DNA of 64,000 nt, taken from NCBI GenBank assembly GCA_035771165.1, contig JAWNZC010000001.1, forward strand, positions 3,451,001 to 3,515,000. The letters run 5' to 3'. Source of the DNA: Paragorgia papillata. Its lineage: Eukaryota; Cnidaria; Anthozoa; Scleralcyonacea; Coralliidae. Shown piece after piece: positions 51,246-61,924 of the stretch. The notes below the pieces were generated by a model that saw only the letters and a program-made list of their open reading frames with translations, was not told the origin of the DNA and did not search any database. A program made the position numbers and the translations under genes. The number at the start of each line of letters is the position of its first letter. Position 1 is the stretch's first letter.

Positions 51246-52901
51246 ATGGAATCCTACGAGCAAGGTTACGAAGCAGATCGGTTTGAGAATGACGTTAGTC
51301 AAAACTACCATTGCCCAATTTGTCTAAACGTCTTCAAACAACCAGTAATGTGCCAGAGAAACCAACATCTTTTCTGCCTGCCCTGCATAACTCGACATCT
51401 GACAAACTCGTCTACATGTCCTTCCTGTATGGAAGAACTCGCATTGGAAACATTAACTCCAGCTCCAAGAATCGTGACGGGGTGTCTGTCTGAGTTGAAT
51501 ATTCGGTGTGATTACTTCGACAGAGGCTGTCGTGAGCTTGTCCAGCTGGGAGATCTTGAAAGTCACGTCAAGGATTGTGGGTTCACTCCAGTGGTGTGTT
51601 CCAGCGAAGGATGCCTTGTGGAAATCAACAAACGAGATCGGACTCACCACGAGACAGAAGTTTGTGAATTCAGAGTGGTGAAGTGCCACAATTGCGCTAA
51701 GATGGCGAAGGAAATGGACGAAGTTAAGACGCAGTTGACAGCAGTAAACGACAAGCTTGAACGCCTTGAAGAAATAGACGAAGTTAAGATGAGCTTGAAG
51801 GCAATGAATGACAAGATTCAAGAAATGGACGAACTTAATAAGACAAACGTTGCAACAGCAAATAACGATATGGAGGAAATGAAGATGAATTTGATGGAAA
51901 TCAAGGAGCAGCTGACAACACTACCAGATCAAAGTCAAACATTGCGTGATATTCAAACTGAGCAAGAGAAAATTATGAGAAGGATTGAAGAAGCCAAAAC
52001 TGATGGCAGAAGCACGAAGTCTAGTGTGGCTATTGCAGGTGGTTGGAATGGTAAAAGGCTAAATTCCGTGGAAATGTTTACCTCGTCGACCAGGTCGTGG
52101 ACAGTATTACATTCAATGAAAGAATGTCGTTATACGGCATCCGCATTTATTTACAAAGACCAAATAACTGTCTCCGGAGGTGGGACTGATCATGGTCTTA
52201 GTGATAGCATGGAATGTTTATCCATTAACCCCATTATGGAGTCCGCCCAATGGTTTGGTTTTCCAGCCAAACTTCCTAGCAAGTTGCGTGGACACTGTAG
52301 TGTAGTTTATAATGGACGGTTGCTAGTAATAGGAGGGTATGATGGTAAATACTCTGACAGTATTCATGAAGTTTCACTTGATCCTCCTAAAACCCCAAAG
52401 TTCTTGACTAGAATGCCAGAACCAAAAGTGTATGCTGGCATAGAATTATTTAATGATAGATTGTTTATTGTTGGAGGAACTTCAACCTTTCTCTCTAAAG
52501 ATAGTGTTGATAGTAGTCTGATGTACGATATTAACAAGAACGAATGTAAAGAAATGGCGCCACTTCCTTTTGCTGTGTCTGATATGTCAACAGTAAGTTG
52601 GGGTGACAATGTAATTGTAATAGGTGGTGTTGACAAAGATGATAAAGCGTTAAATACTGTTGTTATTTATAATGTTCAGTCAGAAAAGAGTCATATGTTA
52701 CCTGCAATGAAATATAAGAGGAAAGCATGTGCAGCGGTTGTTAGTGGGAATGCCATTGTTGTAATGGGTGGGCAAGATGAGCGAGGAAACTTACTTAAGT
52801 CAGTTGAATCATTCAGTTTTGATCGTTATTCGTGGGAAGAACTTTCCCCAATGAATGAAGCCCGATTGTGGGCTACTGCTGTAGCTTGCTCGATATTTTA
52901 G
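51246..52901 (+). CDS. RING finger/TRAF-type zinc finger/kelch protein, copy 11 (551 aa)
   Basis: Complete member with RING 23-61, TRAF-type fingers, three-unit coiled coil and six kelch motifs. The ancestral stop (TAG after the terminal Cys codon) has become TCG, so translation runs three residues further (SIF) to TAG at 52899-52901. The usual AATAAA is AATGAA at 52962-52967. Loops: blade 1 WNGKR, blade 2 GGGTDHG, blade 4 GGTSTFLSKDS with SSLMYD, blade 6 GGQDERGNLL. These 3' changes may weaken expression; the frame is otherwise intact. Confidence 0.92.
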   Translation: MESYEQGYEADRFENDVSQNYHCPICLNVFKQPVMCQRNQHLFCLPCITRHLTNSSTCPSCMEELALETLTPAPRIVTGCLSELNIRCDYFDRGCRELVQLGDLESHVKDCGFTPVVCSSEGCLVEINKRDRTHHETEVCEFRVVKCHNCAKMAKEMDEVKTQLTAVNDKLERLEEIDEVKMSLKAMNDKIQEMDELNKTNVATANNDMEEMKMNLMEIKEQLTTLPDQSQTLRDIQTEQEKIMRRIEEAKTDGRSTKSSVAIAGGWNGKRLNSVEMFTSSTRSWTVLHSMKECRYTASAFIYKDQITVSGGGTDHGLSDSMECLSINPIMESAQWFGFPAKLPSKLRGHCSVVYNGRLLVIGGYDGKYSDSIHEVSLDPPKTPKFLTRMPEPKVYAGIELFNDRLFIVGGTSTFLSKDSVDSSLMYDINKNECKEMAPLPFAVSDMSTVSWGDNVIVIGGVDKDDKALNTVVIYNVQSEKSHMLPAMKYKRKACAAVVSGNAIVVMGGQDERGNLLKSVESFSFDRYSWEELSPMNEARLWATAVACSIF

Positions 52902-53925
52902 AGTTGTGTATTATAAGAACTAGTCTTCCTCAATTTGTAACATCATTGTTTTTTATATTTAAATGAAGGTTTCTTAAAAACATGTCGAGTGAAACGAGAT
53001 GCGTTAGTTTAGGTTTTAGTACCGCGCACGCGCATTATGCTGAGAATGTTTACAATGCAGTGCAAAAGTCAAGACGGGAAAGAGAAGGTAAAAATGAGAT
53101 TGCAAAAGTAGATATGAAAGAGAAACAAAAACGAGTGGAAAACTGAAACGTATAAATAAAAGCTAGCGGAAGAGAGAATGGGAAAAAATATTGGAAAAAG
53201 AAAAGTGGTTGGAGCGTCTCACCGGCGATCAAAAGGTTGTGGGTTCGAGTCCCGCTTGAGAATTTGCAAATATTCTTTGAGTAAAATAGCTTGACTATGA
53301 AATATTTACACTCAATTCTCATGTCCAAGCTTCTCTTGACAACATGCATTACGATATTATTAACATTATATAATGCTCGCACATTGCAGTATATATAATG
53401 TCATACATCGAACTCAACTGAGTCCCACCGCCAGTCAGAAGGTTGTGGGCTCGAGTCGCGCTTTGGGAACAGGAAAATTTTTCTGAGTAAAATAGGTCGA
53501 ATAACATTTCATCTCAATTCTTATTTCCGAGCCGCATATCCATCTCTTCTCTTAACGACATTAATATATATATAATCATACTTGCACGTAGGAATTTATG
53601 GTGTCCATCGTCGGACTCAACCTAATAGTTATAGAGCGTCTCACCAGCAATCAGAAGGACCGTGGAATCTTTCCGAGTAAAATAGCTGGATGAACATTTA
53701 CACTCAATTCTCATGCAGTGCCATGCAGAGCTAGCATATATATATATCTTCTCTTAACAGCGTGCATCACGACATTAACATATATTTAATATCATCATGC
53801 TTGCACATAGCTAGCAATATATTATACAATAATGTCATACATCGAACTCAACCTCTTCAAGCAGAACCTATACGTTCAAATCATCTTAGTCTTAGTAGCT
53901 CAATGGGTAAATAGTGCATGAGCCA
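52902..53925 (+). repeat. 3' flank of copy 11 and tRNA-like units
   Basis: GCGCACGCGCATTATGCTGAG flank and heads near 53215 (perfect GGTTCGAGTCC), 53430, 53638 and 53890. The later ones are strongly shortened. The 110-codon minus ORF at 53050-53382 only reflects the repeat. Confidence 0.7.
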
Positions 53926-54840
53926 GCATCCCAAAATTGATCGATTGGTACTACTTGGTGGACAAAGGCTATAGTGATGTAGGTCAACAATCCTAGGGCG
54001 CTTTCCAATTGACAAGGTTAGACCGATCAGTCCGGCCAGAATGGACTTGCTTTTGATTAGGACCAAATTTTCCAGTCAGACCATCCCATCGTGTTCCATT
54101 TAACCGGACTGACCGGTCTAACTGTGTAAATGTAAAGCCCCCGTAGTTTACATTTTTGGATGATAGCCTTTCCATGTAGATGTGTCAGTCATTTTCAGGG
54201 GAAAATTGCCATTTAGTTTTCTGATCCTAATCCCAAACAGGCAGTTTTCCAGCATGGGAACTGTAGAAACACCATTTACATGGCTATTTAATTTGTTTTA
54301 TTATACGAAACTTTTATAATATTATATATTATATCAAACATTTATATCACACTATAACAGTGCAACAAAAAAGAACCATTTTTTCGGACCTTAAACAGAT
54401 CGCAAAATAGGAGTTTAGATCTATCTAACATGGCGGCATAAGACAAAATAACGTGCTTAATAGTATAGAGGGGAAAATTACTCGAATATGATTGGCTAAT
54501 GAAGAGGGCTTTTTTTTGTAATTCAGTGCAAAATTACTTGCACTTGATTGGTTCCCTGATCAGCAGTTCTTGCATGTTCTTGGTCATTCTCAGTCTAAAA
54601 ATGCTTTTTTGTTTACTTTGAACTAATTTAAATTATTGAAGGAGGAGTGTAAACTTTAGTGAAAATAAATACACTATAGAAAATTTACGGCGGCTTTTGC
54701 CTGTGTTTACAAAAAGAAAGCTACAGGCACAGCGATAGAGCGAGGAAAATTGGAATGTTGCTGAGCACCGACCGTGATAACGTACAGTACATGTACTTCG
54801 ACATTTTCTGGACATAACATAGCTTTTGAATAACTTTGCC
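53926..54840. other. Unassigned spacer with an inverted repeat
   Basis: GGTTAGACCGATCAGTCCGG at 54016-54036 and its near complement at about 54103-54122 make a MITE-like hairpin. The rest is AT-rich with no supported gene. Confidence 0.4.
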
Positions 54841-54860
54841 CGTTACATTATTAACACCTA

Positions 54861-55013
54861 ATCGCATGAGTTCTCGCAAAATTAAGGTTTAATTTCACTC
54901 GTGTTTTCAATCTTACAAATTACCCTCGTCGCTTCGCGACTTGGGCAATTTTGTAAAATTTTGAAAACACTCGTGAAATTAAACCTTAATTTTCCTCGGC
55001 CCCATGCATGCGA
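54861..55013. repeat. Inverted repeat (AATTAAGGTTTAATTTCACT)
   Basis: Arms of about 50 bp at 54861-54910 and 54961-55013 share GCATG(A/C), AAATTAAGGTTTAATTTCAC and GTGTTTTCAA around a CGTCGCTTCGCGACT loop. Likely a small fold-back element. Confidence 0.6.
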
Positions 55014-55089
55014 TTACTTATACAAATCGACTTTTCTGAAAAATGATAGAAAATGACAGCACTATTAAGAACGTCAGGCTGAAATTAAG

Positions 55090-55182
55090 AATTTATTTAT
55101 ATAACAATATATAAGAATATAAGAACCTATCCCAGGCTGATTTAGTAAAATGTAGGTTCTTGTTAGCGGGTTTTTACTGTAT
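55090..55182. mobile_element. Fragment of the CAGTAAAAACCCGC MITE
   Basis: Right end only: TAAGAACC motifs then GCGGGTTTTTACTGTA, as in the complete element at 23498. Confidence 0.6.
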
Positions 55183-55289
55183 CCCATATATTTATTTACT
55201 ACGTAAAAAGATATTTTGAAATATGTATGTCAGTAAATGTCACCATTTGTGATGTCCCCTAAAATGGTACCAATAAACCGTCTGGCTAT

Positions 55290-55400
55290 TACACTAAAAG
55301 CATCTCACTGGCGATCAGAAAGTCTCGCTTGAGAAATGGGAATTTGTTTTGCAGTTGAATAACTCGAAGGACATGCATTGTTTGGAAATCCAAGTGAAAA
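55290..55400 (+). repeat. Truncated tRNA-like head before copy 12
   Basis: GCATCTCACTGGCGATCAGA joined to AGTCTCGCTTGAGAAATGGG; box A and most of box B are deleted. Confidence 0.6.
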
Positions 55401-55402
55401 TC

Positions 55403-55649
55403 ACATCCGGTATTTTAATAACGTCGAGGTCACGACCTTTTAATCACGAGATTCTGCTGTATTCAATTTCGAAATATCAAATTATTCTTGTCTATTGACG
55501 TGGCAAAGTGAAAGTAAAAGGTCTTAATTCGTCTGTCGCTCTACACTAATCATTTACGATCAACGATATTCCTAAATTGCTAACACAGACTTTCAACGAT
55601 GAAAGAAGAAATTTAGCTTTCTTATTGAGAAAAGAGAAAGCGCCAAGAC
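55403..55649 (+). promoter_or_regulatory. Conserved upstream block of copy 12
   Basis: AGGTCACGACC near 55427 and TGACGTGGCA at 55496-55505. Confidence 0.6.
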
Positions 55650-57350
55650 ATGGAATCCTACGAGCAAGGTTACGAGGAAGATCGGTTTGAGAATGACGTT
55701 AGTCAAAACTACCATTGTCCAATTTGTCTTAACGTCTTCAAACAACCAGTAATGTGCCAGAGAAACCAACATCTTTTCTGCCTGCCCTGTATCACTCGAC
55801 ATCTGACGAACTCGTCTACATGTCCTTCCTGTAAGGAAGAACTCACATTGGAAACATTAACTCCAGCTCCAAGAATCGTGACGGGGTGTATGTCTGAGTT
55901 GAATATTCGTTGTGATTATTTCAACAGAGGCTGTCGTGAGCTTGTGCAGCTGGGAAATCTTGAACGTCACGTCAAAGATTGTGGGTTCACTCCAGTGGTG
56001 TGTTCCAACGAAGGATGTCTTGTGGAGATCAACAAACGAGATCGAACTCACCACGAGACAGAAGTTTGCGAATTCAGAGTGGTGAAGTGCCACAATTGCG
56101 CTGAGATGGCGAAGGAAATGGACGAGGTTAAGATGAAGTTGACAGCAGTAAACGACAAACTTGAAGAAATGGACGAAGTTAAGACGAAGTTGACAGCAGT
56201 AAACGACAAGCTTGAACGCCTTGAAGAAATAGACGAAGTTAATAAGATGAGCTTGAAGGCAATGAATGACAAGATTCAAGAAATGGACGAACTTAATAAG
56301 ATGAACGTTGCAACAGCAAATAACGACATGGCGGAAATAAAGATGAATTTGAATGAAATCAAGGAGCAGCTGACAACACTACCAGATCAAAGTCAAACAT
56401 TGCGTGATATTCAAACTGAGCAAGAGAAAATGATGAAAAAAATTGAAGAAGTCAAAACTGATGACAGAGGCACGAAGTCTGGTGTGGTTATTGCAGGTGG
56501 TTGGAATGGTAACACGCTAAATTCCGTGGAAATGTTTACCTCGTCGACCAGGTCGTGGACAGTATTACATTCAATGAAAGAATGTCGTTATACAGCATCC
56601 GCATTTATTTACAAAGACCAAATAACTGTCTCCGGAGGTGGGACTGGTCATGGTGTTAGTGATAGCATGGAAAGTTTATCCATTAACCCCATTATGGAGT
56701 CCGCGCAATGGTTTGATTTTCCAGCCAAACTACCTTGCAAGTTGCGTGGACACTGTAGTGTAGTTTATAATGCACGGTTGTTAGTAATAGGAGGGTATGA
56801 TGGCAAATTCTCTGACAGTATATATGAAGTTTCACTTGATCCTCCTTTTACCTCAAAGTTCTTAACTAGAATGCCAGAACCGAAAGTGTTTGTTCGCGTA
56901 GAATTATTTAATGATAAAGTGTTTATTGTTGGAGGACGTACAACCTTCGGCTCTGAAGATAGTGTTGATAGCGTCATGATGTACGATATTAACAAGAACG
57001 AATGTAAAGAAATGTCTCCACTTCCTTTTGCTGTGTCTCTAATGGCAACAGTAAGTTGGGGTGACAATGTAATTGTAATAGGCGGTGAAGACAAGGATGG
57101 TAAAGCGTTAAATACTGTTGTTATTTATAATGTTCAGTCAGAAAAGAGTCATATGTTACCTGCAATGAAATATAAGAGGGGAGGATGTGCGGCGGTTGTT
57201 ACTGGGAATGCAATTGTTGTAATGGGTGGGAGCGAGGAGCGAGGATACCGCCTTAAGTCAGTTGAATCATTCAGTTTTGATCGCTATTCATGGGAAGAAC
57301 TTCCCCCAATGAATGAAGTTCGAATGTGGGCTACTGCTGTAGCTTGGTAG
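55650..57350 (+). CDS. RING finger/TRAF-type zinc finger/kelch protein, copy 12 (566 aa)
   Basis: The longest and last member of the array: RING 23-61, TRAF-type fingers 88-150, a coiled coil with four repeat units (two of the KLTAVNDKLE type) and six kelch motifs from about residue 275. Loops: blade 2 GGGTGHGVSDS, blade 3 YDGKFSD, blade 4 GGRTTFGSEDS, blade 5 GGEDKDGKAL, blade 6 GGSEERGYRL. Blade 3 has VVYNARL where others have NGRL. The coil is probably an oligomerisation stalk, as in TRAF proteins. AATAAA at 57421-57426. Confidence 0.93.
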   Translation: MESYEQGYEEDRFENDVSQNYHCPICLNVFKQPVMCQRNQHLFCLPCITRHLTNSSTCPSCKEELTLETLTPAPRIVTGCMSELNIRCDYFNRGCRELVQLGNLERHVKDCGFTPVVCSNEGCLVEINKRDRTHHETEVCEFRVVKCHNCAEMAKEMDEVKMKLTAVNDKLEEMDEVKTKLTAVNDKLERLEEIDEVNKMSLKAMNDKIQEMDELNKMNVATANNDMAEIKMNLNEIKEQLTTLPDQSQTLRDIQTEQEKMMKKIEEVKTDDRGTKSGVVIAGGWNGNTLNSVEMFTSSTRSWTVLHSMKECRYTASAFIYKDQITVSGGGTGHGVSDSMESLSINPIMESAQWFDFPAKLPCKLRGHCSVVYNARLLVIGGYDGKFSDSIYEVSLDPPFTSKFLTRMPEPKVFVRVELFNDKVFIVGGRTTFGSEDSVDSVMMYDINKNECKEMSPLPFAVSLMATVSWGDNVIVIGGEDKDGKALNTVVIYNVQSEKSHMLPAMKYKRGGCAAVVTGNAIVVMGGSEERGYRLKSVESFSFDRYSWEELPPMNEVRMWATAVAW

Positions 57351-57689
57351 ATATTTTAGAATTGTATATTATAAGAACTTTGTTTTCCTCAATTTGTAAG
57401 AGTATTTTTTTCTATTTTTAAATAAAAGTTTTTTTTAAAACATGTTGAGTGAAACGAGATTGGTTAGTTTAGGTTTATGCGTAATTGTTTAGTACCGCGC
57501 ACGCGCATTTTGCTGAGAATGTTTACAAAATAGTGGTACAGTGCAAGAGTCAATACGTGAAAGAAAAGGTAAAATTGAGATTACAAAAGTAGATATGAAA
57601 CAGAAATAGAAACGAGTGGACAACAAGAAGTTAAATATAAAAGCTAGCAGAAAAAGATTGGAAAAAATATTGCAAAAAGGAAAGTGGTT
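57351..57689 (+). repeat. 3' flank of copy 12, end of the array
   Basis: Family 3' UTR and GCGCACGCGCATTTTGCTGAG flank up to the A-rich AGGAAAGTGGTTA, where the next element begins. No further family sequence is found to the end of the window. Confidence 0.7.
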
Positions 57690-59945
57690 ATTTTTTACCA
57701 ATAAATATTGGTCAAATGTATGCATCTGAGATAACCAATAAAAATTGGTTAGTCCTATTAGTTTAACCAATTTAATTTGGTCAAAATAGATTTAAACCTG
57801 TAAACACATGGATAAAGTTAAAATTCACTGATTTAGCAAGTTTTAACATTTAATAAATATGGTTATATATAAAATGAAGGATCAAAAGCAGAAAAATTAA
57901 ATTATGGATAAGAATTTATAATAATGAATCAATGATGTCAAAACCAAAAAACAAAAATGATGTCAAACAGTGAAGAAAAAACAACAAAACAAATTCAGAA
58001 AAAAAGAAAAACTCTTTTTAATTACAAATAAAAAAATATTGCAATGGTTAAAAAATATTGTAGTGGAATACAGCAACTAGTTATTTACAATAGTTAATTA
58101 TTTTTTTTCAACTTATGGCATTTTTCAATGTTATTCAACTTTGCTTTGATGTTGTTCTGGATTTCTTTGTCAATCACCTTGTGAGATATTTTCATTATTA
58201 GTCCTGCAATACAAAGTGTGTGGACATAATGAATTACTACTACCAGTGATTGGAAAGCCTTGTGTTCAACAATGTAATAATTCAAAATCTTAGACAGTAT
58301 TCTATATGTTGAAGTTAAAAATCATGATTGTAAAAGGAAGCTTAAAATTACTTGAAAACCTGAGCTTGAAAGTTGAAATACTTGGGTGCCAAATTTAAAA
58401 AAATGATTATATGACTGGCAATAATGTCTTAATTTTAGGCTTAGCATTATTTATCTAAATTCATTATTTAGAAATGTATTTATATGAGCTAAACAATCTA
58501 TGATTTATTTAACAAAGAATTAAATAATCCATACATTATTTGTTTCAAGGGATTGTTTGTAAATAATTTCCAAGTTTGAAAATAACTATTAATTATTCAG
58601 TGACCCACTCGACTGCGTCTCGTGGGCCACGTTTTTGTTCTTACCACGTTGTGACGTCATCTGTGCATCTATAACTGAACAGACAACGACAAAATGGAAT
58701 CTATTTGTTAAATATATCACTATGAGTATATCCATCATCCAATGTTGATTGTTGTCTGTTAACTTCGCATCAGCGGCAAGTCTTCAAATCCAAACACGGC
58801 CCACTTCACTTTTGGGTGAAAATAACTGATTATTAACTTTTCTAGCTAACTTATAAACAATTTAAAATACCGGTGAATACTTTAAAATAGTTAATTTGAC
58901 GCTCACTCGCCAAGAACACAAACACGAACCACGCTATCCAAACGACGCTATCCCGCAATGCAACGCTGGCACTAGCTTCCAAATGTGTCGTGCATGGCAT
59001 CGTGGGTATTATATGTTTGAAAAAATATATACTGCGAACAAAATTTATTTCCGAAAGCCTAAAACGATGAAGTAAAGGAGTTTCAAACAACTTGTGGACA
59101 TTTATTTTTTTAGAACTCTTTCACATTTATACTAGAATCAGACAACTCGGCCTGGTTTTCTATATAGTCTACTTAATTGCTCTGCGCGGCCGGCTTTTAG
59201 GCACGCTTTCGCGACGATGATCGATGAATAGCGGGTATTAACTCATTCCTGTCCGAGGGCTTCCCCAGAGATGAATAAAATCGTCTGGCGTTAGCCAGAA
59301 TAAAATACTAAAGACCAATTCGGACAGGAAAGAGTTAAGACTATTATTGTATATTTTCTTATAAAAAAATAAAATTTTACTTACTATAACCTCTGCAGAT
59401 CCAGGATTCAGTATAATTGAATGCTTTCAATAAAATATTTAATATATGTAGATATTAGGTAACCGATGGCTAATCTGTTAACATAATTATCTAATAATGG
59501 CTAAACAATTATTGAATCTTAGAGAATGGTTTTATCTGGTTTACCTATATGAAGAAATTCAAAATCGATATAACCGATTACTCATTGGTTAAATTAACCA
59601 TTTCATAATGGTTAGGGTAAATATAACCAAACAATATTTGGTTAAAAAACAACCAATTCACAGTGGTTAAATTGATAAACTTTCTGATTTGTTGAAATAA
59701 CCAATTTTCTATAGTTATAGTAAATATAACCAATTTTTTATGGTTACAAAATTTATAACCATTATCATGTTGGTTGAAATAACCAATTTATAATGGTTAC
59801 AACAAATGTGACAAATATTAAATTGGTTAAAATAACCAATAATAATCGTTAGAATTGGTTTAACCAATAGCAAATTAGTTAAAATAACCATTTTTTTTAT
59901 AACCAATAAAAATTGGTTATTTTAACCAGTTTGTTTTTACAGTGT
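57690..59945. mobile_element. Element with many AACCAAT/ATTGGTT subterminal motifs
   Basis: Dense copies of (A)ACCAAT and ATTGGTT, often as short palindromes (AACCAATAAAAATTGGTT), fill 57695-57785 and 59560-59935 and are absent from the middle. This is the subterminal-repeat layout of some DNA transposons. The middle is AT-rich except a GTCTCGTGGGCCACG stretch near 58617. ORFs at 58094-58285 and 58851-59090 (minus) are not recognised. Confidence 0.5.
59238..59338. mobile_element. 101-bp TTAA MITE with hairpin core
   Basis: Ends TTAACTCATTCCTGTCCGA and its near complement, TTAA at both sides, core CGTCTGGCGTTAGCCAG. It sits inside the AACCAAT element. Confidence 0.8.
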
Positions 59946-60365
59946 GTATATACTATCATGCGTTTTAGAAAAGAGAAAACTGTTTTATTTTAGAGGAGGC
60001 TTGACTCTCTTCAATTCTTGGCCTTAAAACCTTAATGCAACGTCCTCGTAATACAATTCTTCAGTTCTTCTTCAAAACGTACTTTACTCCTGGAAGATTT
60101 TTGCCGTCATTTTGTTTTCACGCGAGGAATATCTAGAGGATAGGTGTGTCTAAATGAATTACGATAGAACTAGACCCATTATCTTGCCTTCACTCACTCG
60201 CTTTGGGTCATTTAGTAAAATTCCCGATTTTTTACTAAATGACCCTCTTCGATATGAGCGGCCGAACTGTAATATAGGATTTATAATGGCGAGCCGAAAA
60301 CTACGATGTGTTTATATATCATGAATACTTTGTTTAGCAGTCGTAAAAAAGCAAAAACAAATTAT
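59946..60365. other. Unassigned sequence with a short palindrome
   Basis: At about 60204-60245, GGTCATTTAGTAAAATTCCC is followed by its near complement. No gene is seen. Confidence 0.35.
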
Positions 60366-60977
60366 TTAAGGTGGCTCCATACAGTTTCTTGAAAAATGGA
60401 AAATACAAGTTTGAGAGTCCAAAACACGTACATAAACAATTCGGGAAAAGAATAAAACTAAATGTTATGCATAGTTAAACAGTCTGACAATCAAAAACTG
60501 TTACCATTGCTATGGCAACAATGACGTTTCAAAATGGCTGCCAGTTACCCTTCAAACTAATTTAATTCGACCCCCAATTTTTTTTTCATTAAAACTTTTC
60601 TTGAAGTATGAGTAATCAATAGGCCAATTTTAAAAAAATTCTGTAGAACGAATAATTTTTTTTCCGAAAAAATCATGTTTGTTAATTTTTAAAAAATTTC
60701 GTTCTACAGAATTTTTTTAAATCGGCCTATTCATTACTCATACTTCAAGGAAAGTTTTAATGAAAAAAAAATTGAGGGTCACCAAAGTTTTTCCCGAATT
60801 AAATTAGTTTGAAGGGTAATTGGCAGCCATTTTGAAACGTAGCAGTTTTTGATTGTCAGACTGTTTAACAATGCATAACATTTAGTTTTATTCTTTTTTC
60901 GAATTGTTTAATCACGTGTTTTGGACTCTTAAACTTGTATTTTCCATTTTTCAAGAAACTGTATGGAGACACCTTAA
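60366..60977. mobile_element. Second copy of the fold-back TTAA element
   Basis: Same ends as 25788 (GGTGGCTCCATACAGTTTCT and inverse), flanked by TTAA (60366-60369, 60974-60977), about 80 bp shorter through deletions in both arms. The centre has no G tract. Confidence 0.85.
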
Positions 60978-60999
60978 ACAAGGAAAAAGCTCAATTTGA

Positions 61000-61485
61000 A
61001 CTAATGGGTCTTAATTAGTTAGTATGCTGTATATCTGTTACAGCATTGATGTTTTATTATATAATGAATGTTTTCACAGTGTTTAAAAATATTGATTAAA
61101 CATTCATTTCTTTTGAATTTCCTTTATGAGTTATTAATGAATTTGATTGTAGTAGTTAAAATAGCCGATCGTTATGGGCACCCCCAAATGGATCACCTTC
61201 GGCTCCCCATTGTAAATGCGGATATTTTAACTTGTCAAATTCTAAGTGTAAATTATGAATACTTTGTTTAAGAGTCGTAGGAAAGGTTAGATAAGATCAT
61301 TTTACGTCAGAAAAAGCTGAATTTGAGACACTATAGTGTCTAATAACTTTGATAAAACATTGATGTTTTATTAATCAATGTTTTAACAGTATTTTCAAAT
61401 ATTGATACATTCATTTCATTTGAATTTTCCTTATGAATTATTAATGATTTGGTAATAGCTAATACACCTTTTTTCATAGTATTAC
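61000..61485. other. AT-rich sequence, no supported gene
   Basis: Contains a repeated pair of similar segments (TTTTATTA...TGAATGTTTTCACAG near 61050 and TTTATTAATCAATGTTTTAACAG near 61370, each followed by TATTGAT and CATTCATTT), an old local duplication of about 320 bp spacing. ORFs at 61068 and 61340 are not recognised. Confidence 0.4.
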
Positions 61486-61489
61486 TTAT

Positions 61490-61912
61490 AATAAAATTAC
61501 ATTTTGCTGATAGTCGAGTGCTTTCCATGCTTTTGAAAATACTGTACTGTATGTACATTGATGTGAAAACGGACTTCAGACATGCATACATATTGGTATA
61601 AGTATAAATAAGTAAAGATTTTGCTTTACCCACCTCAGAAGCATGTATCAAAAAACTTGGATACATTAGTATATATGTTTATTAATCAGAACGGTATAAA
61701 TTGATTTTGATTTTTGTTGCTTTAATACCCTTTGCGAACAAGTTTAGAAAACGGGCTGTTTTAGAATCGCCTTGCACGTACTCGATTGAATAAAAAAGCG
61801 GTTTATTGATTAGATTTGCTAATAGGGAAACCCAGAATTTTCAGTTGAAGTAACGTAACGAGTAACGACTCAGCAGCGCTCTATATTCTGCCTTTAAGTT
61901 CCTTCGTTTATA
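61490..61912 (+). promoter_or_regulatory. Promoter-like segment, paralog of 22742-23290
   Basis: Matches the earlier segment over most of its length. The TATA box there is GAATAAAAAA here (61788-61797). It ends at TTCCTTCG(T) just before the CCACT microsatellite and 250 bp before an ankyrin exon, so it could be the promoter and leader of that gene. Confidence 0.4.
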
Positions 61913-61924
61913 GTTCGTTCGTTC

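Noticed and set aside
2923..57350. An operon or polycistronic unit
   Set aside because: Each copy has its own promoter block and polyadenylation signal, with kilobase spacers.
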